Positions 58,115 through 64,000 of a stretch of 64,000 nt of DNA are shown piece by piece. The position numbers were made by a program, and so were the translations under genes. How positions within the stretch are numbered: the first letter of the stretch is position 1; each line of letters opens with the position of its first letter. Source of the DNA: VRUE01 sp036379955. GTDB lineage: Bacteria; Actinomycetota; Thermoleophilia; Solirubrobacterales; 70-9. A model generated the notes under the pieces. That model saw nothing but the letters and a program-made list of their open reading frames with translations, was not told the DNA's origin and did not search any database. The stretch is from positions 62,001-126,000 of the forward strand of contig DASVFR010000048.1 in the NCBI GenBank assembly GCA_036379955.1, written 5' to 3'.

Positions 58115-60444
58115 GGATCCTGGTCACCGGCGGCGGCGGCTTCATCGGTTCGCACGTGGTCGACAAGCTGATCGAGGGCGGCCACACGCCGCGGATCTTC
58201 GACCTCAGCGCCTCGCCCTACCACTCGCCGCTGGAGGTCGAGACCTTCACCGGCAGCATCACCGACCCGGCCAACCTCGACCTCGCGATGCGCGACTGCG
58301 ACGCGGCCATCCACCTCGCAGCGGTCGCCGACGTCGGCCACGTCCTCGCCGACCCCGTGCTCGCCGAGGAGGTCAACACCCGCGGCACGCTCAACGTGCT
58401 CGAGGCGGCCTGCCGGGCCAAGGTGGGTCGCGTCGTCTACGGCTCGACGACCTGGGTCTACAGCGACTGCGTCGAGCAGGAGGTCGACGAGGGGACGCCG
58501 ATTCCCGCCCCGCGCCACCTCTACACGGCGACCAAGCTCGCCGGCGAGACCTACTGCGCCGGTTACGCCGAGCTCTACGATCTGGAGAGCACGGTCCTGC
58601 GCTTCGGCATCCCCTACGGGCCGCGCGCCCGCGCCGCCGGGGTCGTCGCCAAGTTCACCGACCTCGCCTTCGAAGGCAAGCCGCTGACGATCGCCGGCGA
58701 CGGCAGCACGACCCGCAGCTTCATCTACGTCGAGGACCTCGCCGATGGCATCGTCGCCGCCCTCGCGCCCGAGGCTGCCGGCCGCACCTACAACCTCTCC
58801 GGCGACGAGGTGGTGACGATCCTCGAAATCGCCGAGCGCGTGCAGGAAAACACCGACGATTGCGAGATCGTGCACACGCCTCCGCGTCCCGGCGATTTCC
58901 CCGGTAAGACGATCTCCAACGAGCGGGCGCTCGCGGAGCTCGGCTGGAAAGCGGAGACCAGCTTCAAGGAAGGTGTCCGCAGGTACGTCGAGTGGGTGCG
59001 CGGAACTACCCGGCCGCCGGACCCGGTCCCCGGCAAGAAGCCCTCGCTGAACGGCAACGAACACGCCGCGGGCGCGCTGCTCGCCGGCGCCGCCGGCCGC
59101 GAAGATCGGCCGCCGCGGGTGCTGGTGCTGACCGCTGACATCGGCGAGGGCCACGACCTGCCGGCGCGGATGATCAAGGCCGAGCTCGAGCAGGAGATCC
59201 CCGGCGCCGAGGCCGAGGTCGTCGACGGGCTGAAAGCGATGGGCCGCATCGTCACGGCGGTCGTCCGCAGCGGGTCGAAGGTCACCTTTCGCTGGATGCC
59301 ATGGCTCTTCGACATCCAGTACTGGCTGATCACGAAGTTCGCCCCGACTCGCTGGCTGGCGCATCATCTCAACTACGCGCTCGGTGCCCACGGCCTGCTG
59401 CGGCTGATCGAGAAGCACGATCCCGACATCGTGATCTCGACCTACCCGGGGGTCACCGCGGTGCTCGGCATGCTGCGCGAGAACCGGCGCCTGCTGATCC
59501 CCGTGCAGTCGGCGATCACCGACCTCGCCGGCCTGCGCTACTGGGCGCATCCCGGCGTCGACATGCACTTCGTCACCCATCCCGAGTCGATCGAGGAAGT
59601 CGAGCGGTTGGCTGGGCCCGGCAGCGTCGAGTGGGCGCGGCCGCCGATCTCCCCGGACTTTCTGATGCCGCGGACCCGAACCGACGCGCGCCGGGCGCTG
59701 GGTGTGCAGCCCCATGCCCGACTCGTCCTCGTCTCCGGCGGCGGCTGGGGGATAGGCGACCTCGAGGGCTCGATCGAGGCCGCGCTGGCCGCCGACGACA
59801 CGACGGTGGTCTGCATCACCGGTCGCAACGAGGTAGCGCGCGAGAAGCTCGAGCAGCGCTACGGCGGCAACGAGCGAGTACGGATCCTCGGCTTCACCGA
59901 GCAGATGAGCGACTGGATGGCGGCCGCCGACGCGATGGTCCACTCGACCGCGGGGCTGACCGTGCTCGAGGCGCACATCCGCGGCTGCCCCGTCGTCTCC
60001 TTTGGCTTCTCGGCCGGCCACCTGCGCGCCAACAACGCCGCCTTCGAGCGCTTCGGCCTGGCCGAGGTGGCGCGGACCGAGCACGAGCTGGAGGGGGTGC
60101 TGCGCCACCTCAGCCGCGAGCGCCGCTCGCCCGACTCCTCCTTCGCCTCGCTGCCCTCAATCGCCTCGCGCGCGCTCTCGGTGCGGCCACGGGTCCGCCC
60201 ACAGCCGGTCTGGCGGCTGCGCGTCGAGCGGGTCGCCACCGCGGTCAGCCTCGCCGCCGTTGCGGTCGTCCTCTTCTTCACCGTCGTCGACCGCGAAGCG
60301 CCCTACAAGGTGATCGCCAAGCCGCTCGAGGGCCGGATCCACATCGGCAGGGACAACGACGAAGCCTCGCCCGCGGTCTCCAAGGCTTCCGCGGCGAAGC
60401 CAGCCGAAGGCGGCAAATCCGCCGCGAGCCCGGAAGGGCCTTGA
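58111..60444 (+). CDS. Fusion of NAD-dependent sugar epimerase/dehydratase and MGDG-synthase-like GT-B glycosyltransferase
   Basis: 777 residues from GTG 58111. Residues 1-~310: extended SDR with GGGGFIGSH, STTWVYSD, catalytic YTATK (about 137) and YVEDLADGI. Residues ~332-690: GT28/MurG-like half with VLVLTADIGEGHDLPARMI, STYPGVTAVLGMLRE, LVLVSGGGWGIGDLEGSI, and STAGLTVLEAHIRGCPVVSFGF. A C-terminal membrane helix (about 707-725) and basic/Ala-rich tail follow. There is no stop or frame change between the halves. It likely makes a nucleotide sugar and transfers it to a lipid at the membrane; substrate unknown. Confidence 0.85.
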   Translation: MRILVTGGGGFIGSHVVDKLIEGGHTPRIFDLSASPYHSPLEVETFTGSITDPANLDLAMRDCDAAIHLAAVADVGHVLADPVLAEEVNTRGTLNVLEAACRAKVGRVVYGSTTWVYSDCVEQEVDEGTPIPAPRHLYTATKLAGETYCAGYAELYDLESTVLRFGIPYGPRARAAGVVAKFTDLAFEGKPLTIAGDGSTTRSFIYVEDLADGIVAALAPEAAGRTYNLSGDEVVTILEIAERVQENTDDCEIVHTPPRPGDFPGKTISNERALAELGWKAETSFKEGVRRYVEWVRGTTRPPDPVPGKKPSLNGNEHAAGALLAGAAGREDRPPRVLVLTADIGEGHDLPARMIKAELEQEIPGAEAEVVDGLKAMGRIVTAVVRSGSKVTFRWMPWLFDIQYWLITKFAPTRWLAHHLNYALGAHGLLRLIEKHDPDIVISTYPGVTAVLGMLRENRRLLIPVQSAITDLAGLRYWAHPGVDMHFVTHPESIEEVERLAGPGSVEWARPPISPDFLMPRTRTDARRALGVQPHARLVLVSGGGWGIGDLEGSIEAALAADDTTVVCITGRNEVAREKLEQRYGGNERVRILGFTEQMSDWMAAADAMVHSTAGLTVLEAHIRGCPVVSFGFSAGHLRANNAAFERFGLAEVARTEHELEGVLRHLSRERRSPDSSFASLPSIASRALSVRPRVRPQPVWRLRVERVATAVSLAAVAVVLFFTVVDREAPYKVIAKPLEGRIHIGRDNDEASPAVSKASAAKPAEGGKSAASPEGP

Positions 60445-61145
60445 TCCGAGCGCTGCTGGGGGCTGCGGCCGGCGCCGGCGCGATCGTCCACGCCGGTCCC
60501 GCGCTCGCTCCGGTCGTTCCCGGGCTCGGTGAGGCGCTCGGCATCGAGATGCGCCTGTCCGAGGGGGGCGATGGCGTCGCCCTCACCTTCGACGACGGGC
60601 CGCACCCGCAGGGAACTCCGGCGGTGCTGGAGACGCTGCGGGCGCATGGTGCGGTCGCCACCTTCTTCCTCGCCGGCGAGCAGGTCGAGCGGCGGCCCGC
60701 GCTGGTGGCCGAGATCGTCGCCGCCGGGCACAGGGTCGAGCTGCACTGTCATCGGCACCGCAACCTGCTGCGCCTCGGTCCCCGCGATTTCCTCGAGGAC
60801 GCCGAGCGGGCGCGAGCGACGATCGAGGAGGCGAGCGGTCAGGCGATCGCCGACTACCGGCCGCCCTACGGCATCTTCAGCGCCGCGACGCTGCGGGCGG
60901 CCCGCTCACGCGGCTGGCGGCCGGTCCTCTGGTCGCGCTGGGGACGGGACTGGGCGCGGCGCGCAACCCCGGAGTCGATCGCCCGCCACTCGTGTGCCGG
61001 CCTGCGCGCCGGCGACGTGGTCCTCCTGCATGACGCCGATTACTACAGCGCGCCCGGCTCCTGGATTCGCACGGCTGCGGCGCTGCCGCTGATCCTCGCC
61101 GAGCTCGAGAGTCGCGGGCTGAAGACCGTCTCGCTGCGTCGCTGA
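60441..61145 (+). CDS. NodB-type polysaccharide deacetylase
   Basis: 234 residues, TTG start in a TTGA overlap. Metal site LTFDDGPHP (Asp51/Asp52) and HCHRH, YRPPYGIFSAATLR, and LWSRWGRDW. Ends with the HxD-like DVVLLHDADYYS. The N-terminus has a weak hydrophobic stretch, so export is possible. Deacetylates an N- or O-acetylated glycan or glycolipid made by the upstream genes. Confidence 0.9.
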   Translation: MIRALLGAAAGAGAIVHAGPALAPVVPGLGEALGIEMRLSEGGDGVALTFDDGPHPQGTPAVLETLRAHGAVATFFLAGEQVERRPALVAEIVAAGHRVELHCHRHRNLLRLGPRDFLEDAERARATIEEASGQAIADYRPPYGIFSAATLRAARSRGWRPVLWSRWGRDWARRATPESIARHSCAGLRAGDVVLLHDADYYSAPGSWIRTAAALPLILAELESRGLKTVSLRR

Positions 61146-61255
61146 GAGGGCGGCGCCAGGGTCCAGACCTCACAACCGGCGAACGCCTCATCGAGGCGCT
61201 TGGCCAGCGTGCTCCTCCGCTTTGGCCGTTCCTGGTCGAAGATTTCCTGGGACAT
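61043..61255 (-). CDS. Possible small protein overlapping the deacetylase 3' end
   Basis: 70 residues. ATG 61255 has GGAG 4 bases upstream, and the start reads MSQEIFDQERPKRRSTLAKR, LDEAFAGCEVWTLAPPSQ. The part after about residue 37 runs antisense through the deacetylase gene, which weakens the case. Coding potential of the first 37 residues looks real. Function unknown. Confidence 0.35.
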   Translation of the reverse strand: MSQEIFDQERPKRRSTLAKRLDEAFAGCEVWTLAPPSQRRSETVFSPRLSSSARISGSAAAVRIQEPGAL

Positions 61256-61326
61256 GGTTCTCCGTCCTGTAGGGGGGCGTTACGACAGCTTCGTCCCTCG
61301 GTCGGACGAAAAACATGCAAGTAGCG

Positions 61327-61349
61327 AAAAAGAACGCGCAAACTGCGCG
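61327..61349 (-). terminator. Rho-independent terminator of the alpha/beta hydrolase gene
   Basis: On the minus strand: CGCGCA-GTT-TGCGCG followed by TTCTTTTT, starting 7 bases after the hydrolase stop. Six GC-rich pairs plus a U-run is a textbook intrinsic terminator. Confidence 0.75.
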
Positions 61350-61356
61350 AACTTGG

Positions 61357-62199
61357 TCAGGCGGTACCGGCGAAAGCGGCGATCTCCTCGGCCAAACGTC
61401 CAGGCTGATCGAGCGGGACGAAGGTCTTGGCGTCCGGGATCTCGACGATGCGGGCGCCGGTCTCGGCCGCCAGGCGCTGGGCATATTTGATCGGGAAGAA
61501 GCGGTCGCCCGGGGCCCAGGTGAGCAGGATCGGCAGCTCGGTTCCGCGCAGCTTCTCGGCCGCCTCGAGCGTGTAGCGCTTGTTCATCCCGGCGGTGACC
61601 TTCCTCGCGTCGCGCTTGACGCCGGGGTCGTGCAGGCCGGGCGCCATCCAGGAGGCGACCAGCTCGGGCGGGATCGGCGTGCGGGCGAAGGGCTTGAACG
61701 CCCCTCGGGCGAGGGCGCCGACGCGGAAAGGGGCCGAGAGCACCGTCATCCCGCCCGGCAGCTTGGCCAGCGGCGGCATCGCCTTGAACACCCCCGGCGG
61801 AAAGTTCTCATGGGTGTCGCAGTTGGTCAGGACCAGGCGGCCGATCCGCTCGGGGTGGCGAGTGACGAGCACCTGCGACATCGCGCCGCCCGAGTCGTTG
61901 CCGACGATCGTCACGTCCTCGAGGTCGAGCTCCTCGAGGAAGCTGGCGACGATCGCGGCGATGCCGTAAGGGGAGAGGTCGGCCTCCGGCTTCATCGACA
62001 CCTGCTGAGCGCCGATCGGCCAGTCCGGCGCGATGCATCGGTAGCGATCGGAGAGCGCGTCCACCACTCCGTCCCAGAGCCGGCCGTCGACGAGGAAGCC
62101 ATGGACGAAAACCACCGGCTTGCCCTCGCCCGCCTCGCGATAGCGGATCGTGCCCGCCGGCAGCTCGATCTCGTGGCGCTGGTCCGGGTCCGTCGTCAT
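61357..62199 (-). CDS. Alpha/beta hydrolase, Asp-nucleophile type
   Basis: 280 residues from ATG 62199 (GAGGAGG lies about 6 bases upstream). Oxyanion HGFLVDGRLWDGVV; nucleophile elbow VGNDSGGAMSQ with Asp where esterases have Ser, as in epoxide hydrolases and haloalkane dehalogenases. The expected C-terminal catalytic His is not obvious: the segment reads IPDAKTFVPLDQPGRLAEEI with Thr in that place. Activity therefore uncertain. Divergent from the TetR gene, which probably represses it. Confidence 0.85.
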   Translation of the reverse strand: MTTDPDQRHEIELPAGTIRYREAGEGKPVVFVHGFLVDGRLWDGVVDALSDRYRCIAPDWPIGAQQVSMKPEADLSPYGIAAIVASFLEELDLEDVTIVGNDSGGAMSQVLVTRHPERIGRLVLTNCDTHENFPPGVFKAMPPLAKLPGGMTVLSAPFRVGALARGAFKPFARTPIPPELVASWMAPGLHDPGVKRDARKVTAGMNKRYTLEAAEKLRGTELPILLTWAPGDRFFPIKYAQRLAAETGARIVEIPDAKTFVPLDQPGRLAEEIAAFAGTA

Positions 62200-62228
62200 C
62201 CTTGCCTCCTCGGGTCGGTGGGGCGAGG

Positions 62229-62250
62229 TACAATACATACAGACAGTATG
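62229..62250 (+). promoter_or_regulatory. TetR operator and promoter between divergent genes
   Basis: TACAAT (62229-62234) is a good -10 for the tetR gene. Directly after it CATAC-N5-GTATG (62236-62250) forms a dyad that ends in the tetR start codon. The transcript would carry a leader of under 10 bases. The position suits autorepression and control of the divergent hydrolase. Confidence 0.6.
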
Positions 62251-62871
62251 AATGTCAAACGAACACAGTCCGAGCGCTCCGAGGCGACTCGCGAGGCTCT
62301 GGTCGCGGCGGCGCGGCCGCTCTTCGCGGCGCGGGGTTACGCTGGCGTCGGCACCGAGGAGATCGTCCGCGCCGCTGGGGTCACCCGCGGCGCCCTCTAT
62401 CACCACTTCGAGGGCAAGCGTGAGCTCTTCGCCGCGGTCTACGAGCAGATCGAGCGCGAGCTGGCGGAGCGGATCGCCGGCGGCGCGCTCGCGGCCAGCG
62501 CCTCCTCGCCGCTGGAGGCGATGCGCGCGGGCGCCGAGATGTTCCTCGCCGCCTGCACCGAGCCGGAGGCGCAGCGGATCGTCCTGCTCGACGGTCCCTC
62601 GGTGCTGGGCTGGGATCGCTGGCGCGAGATCGCGGCCGAGCACGGGTTGGGGCTGATCGAAGCGAGCCTGCGGACAGCGGTCGATGCCGGCGCGATCGCC
62701 GAGCAACCCGTGCGTCCCCTGGCGCACGTCCTGATGGGCGCCCTGGACGAGGCGGCGATGCTCGTCGCCCGCGCCGAGGACCCCGAGCGGATGAGGGTCG
62801 AGGTGGGCCGCACCCTCGACCTCCTGCTCGACGGCCTCAGCGTTGCGGGGCGACCTCGGTCTGGGAAGTAG
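62248..62871 (+). CDS. TetR-family transcriptional regulator
   Basis: 207 residues from ATG 62248. HTH: AARPLFAARGYAGVGTEEIV, RAAGVTRGALYHHFEGKREL, typical TetR. The ligand-binding C-terminal domain includes RIVLLDGPSVLGWDRWREI, a pattern I associate with TetR subfamilies controlling hydrolases or efflux. Overlaps the convergent GGDEF gene by 35 bases. Confidence 0.92.
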   Translation: MNVKRTQSERSEATREALVAAARPLFAARGYAGVGTEEIVRAAGVTRGALYHHFEGKRELFAAVYEQIERELAERIAGGALAASASSPLEAMRAGAEMFLAACTEPEAQRIVLLDGPSVLGWDRWREIAAEHGLGLIEASLRTAVDAGAIAEQPVRPLAHVLMGALDEAAMLVARAEDPERMRVEVGRTLDLLLDGLSVAGRPRSGK

Positions 62872-64000
62872 TCGGAGCCTCCGGCATGGCGACCAGGCCC
62901 TCGCGAGAAGCCCTCCGCGACTCCTTGTGCGCGTACATGCGGTCGTCCGCGAGCTGCAGCGCGGCGGAGGGGCTGTCCGTCTCGCTCGGGACCCTTGCCA
63001 TCCCCCAGGACGCGGCGATCTCGTAGCCGGGGCCGCTCTCGGAAAGCGCCTCCACGGCGCGCTCGGCCGCGGCGTCGAAGCGCTCCTTCCCGCAGGAGAG
63101 GATCACGCAGAACTCGTCTCCGCCGACCCGATAAGCGGTCCCGTCCTCGCCGACGGCGTCGCTCAGCCGTCTCCCCAAGCGGGCCAGGGCGTCGTCGCCG
63201 GCGGCGTGGCCGCGGGTGTCGTTGAGGTGCTTGAAGCCGTTGAGGTCGAGGAAGATGAGCGCCAGGGGCCTTTCCTCGGTCGCCAGAGCACAGAGCTTGC
63301 CGAGGTCGAGCTGCATGCGCCCCCGGTTGGCGAGCCCTGTCAGCGGATCCGTCTGCACCTGCTCGAGCAGGGTCTTGTTCTCCCTGTCGCTCATTGCCAG
63401 GCGCACGATCACCGCGGACATCGTCGCCGCCCAGAGGACGGTCGAGAGGCCTCCGGTGGCGCTGAAGTACTGCATCGCGAAGAGGCCGATCATCACCGCC
63501 GCAAAGACCGCCGGCACGAGGATCTCGCGCCGGCCCGCCTCCTTCGGCGAGGAGATCGCCGCCGCCGGGGCCGGCTGCCAGACCGCGGCGCCGAGGCAGA
63601 CGGCGGCGATCAGGTAGATCGGGTCGATCCAGTCGCCGCCCGGGAGCGCCGCTTCGGTCGACTGCAGGGTGAAGGCGATGTCGGCTACCACCAGGGCCGA
63701 GAGGCCGGCGAGGAGCAGCGACCAGGTGCGTCCGGGTCGCCAGCCGGTCAGGGCGATCACGCCGACCACCATCGAGAGCGTGGCGATGTCGCCGATCGGG
63801 TAGGCGAGGGTGGTAATGACTTCCAGGGTCGTGCCGGTGGTCTTCTCGGCGACGAACTCGAAGACGAAGGCGGTGCCGAGCGCCGCGGTGCCGAGGGCGG
63901 CGATCGCGCCGTCCATCCAGAGGCGCCAGTTGATCTCGTGTGCGCGAGCCCGGACCAGCATCGCCAGCCCGGCGTAGGTCAGCGGGTAGAAGGCCAGGTA
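62837..64000 (-). CDS. Membrane diguanylate cyclase (GGDEF), 5' end outside window
   Basis: The frame continues through the right edge (YLAFYPLTYAGLAMLVRARA precedes the first visible Met), so the N-terminus is missing. About seven or more hydrophobic helices form a sensor domain, then GGDEF: DPLTGLANRGRMQLDL, LIFLDLNGFKHLND, RVGGDEFCVIL. The catalytic GGDEF is intact. The inhibitory I-site (RxxD, nine residues before GGDEF) reads VGED, so product feedback is probably lost. Makes c-di-GMP, the ligand of the pilin riboswitch at 2.86 kb. Confidence 0.9.
   Translation of the reverse strand, partial: YLAFYPLTYAGLAMLVRARAHEINWRLWMDGAIAALGTAALGTAFVFEFVAEKTTGTTLEVITTLAYPIGDIATLSMVVGVIALTGWRPGRTWSLLLAGLSALVVADIAFTLQSTEAALPGGDWIDPIYLIAAVCLGAAVWQPAPAAAISSPKEAGRREILVPAVFAAVMIGLFAMQYFSATGGLSTVLWAATMSAVIVRLAMSDRENKTLLEQVQTDPLTGLANRGRMQLDLGKLCALATEERPLALIFLDLNGFKHLNDTRGHAAGDDALARLGRRLSDAVGEDGTAYRVGGDEFCVILSCGKERFDAAAERAVEALSESGPGYEIAASWGMARVPSETDSPSAALQLADDRMYAHKESRRASREGLVAMPEAPTTSQTEVAPQR

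Noticed and set aside
58066..60108. 680-residue minus-strand frame across the epimerase-glycosyltransferase fusion
   Set aside because: Antisense shadow caused by high GC; the plus strand carries complete catalytic motifs for two domains.
61290..61313. TTCGTCC/GGACGAA hairpin next to an A-run as a terminator
   Set aside because: On the plus strand the run is A rather than T, and on the minus strand the T-run precedes the hairpin, so it is not an intrinsic terminator in either direction.

Overview
The window looks like chromosome from a high-GC, Gram-positive (monoderm) actinobacterium, most likely class Thermoleophilia, order Solirubrobacterales. This is an inference from several signs. Coding density is high with many 1-4 base ATGA/GTGA/TTGA overlaps. 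There is a PilMNO-type pilus without outer-membrane secretin genes, a paired Get3/ArsA (BagAB-like) module, an Rv3030-Rv3031-Rv3032-like polysaccharide operon and a DipZ fusion. RHS proteins and secreted beta-propeller proteins end in Thermoleophilia-style C-terminal modules. No rRNA, tRNA, CRISPR array, insertion sequence or prophage was seen.

Layout. (1) 1-2.8 kb: the 3' end of an RHS/YD-repeat gene and a low-coding spacer. (2) 2.8-12.4 kb: a type IV pilus cluster. A WhiG/FliA-like -10 box is followed by a cyclic-di-GMP-I (GEMM) riboswitch, then the major pilin, a terminator, a secreted beta-propeller protein, two minor pilins, prepilin peptidase, pilM, pilN, pilO and a pilP-like gene. (3) 12.4-16.7 kb: an HxlR regulator, an unrecognised 546-residue protein and two ArsA/Get3-like ATPases on the minus strand. 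(4) 16.7-21.9 kb: parA-ftsZ-ggt-adenylate cyclase. ParA and FtsZ both have long disordered N-terminal extensions that contain the same dispersed DNA repeat; a third copy lies at 34.1 kb. (5) 22-29 kb: hipBA, methyltransferases, the MGLP-like methyltransferase/GH57/GT4 operon, an XRE regulator and a Phd-VapC pair. (6) 29-52.3 kb: acyl-CoA and branched-chain metabolism. This holds the MeaB chaperone, acyl-CoA dehydrogenase, aldehyde dehydrogenase, a PaaI-type thioesterase, thiolase, the two subunits of a B12 mutase whose specificity residues are those of isobutyryl-CoA mutase, EtfB, EtfA and ETF-quinone oxidoreductase. These would pass electrons from acyl-CoA oxidation to quinone. DipZ, leucyl aminopeptidase, a candidate XRE/nucleotidyltransferase toxin-antitoxin pair and an RHS toxin-immunity island are interspersed; the island separates the two mutase subunit genes. 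(7) 52.3-61.2 kb: envelope glycan genes (a GT-C-like membrane enzyme, a DegT aminotransferase, an epimerase-glycosyltransferase fusion, a NodB-type deacetylase), a second beta-propeller protein and a DMT-type membrane protein. (8) 61.2-64 kb: an alpha/beta hydrolase divergent from a TetR regulator, and a membrane GGDEF protein cut by the right edge.

The signals I consider most worth following are the c-di-GMP riboswitch behind a WhiG-like promoter on a pilin gene, the 80-92 bp fold-back repeat read in frame inside parA and ftsZ, and the 162 bp structured spacer between etfB and etfA whose long inverted repeat covers the etfA ribosome-binding site. Positions of motifs within proteins were counted by eye and may be off by a residue or two.
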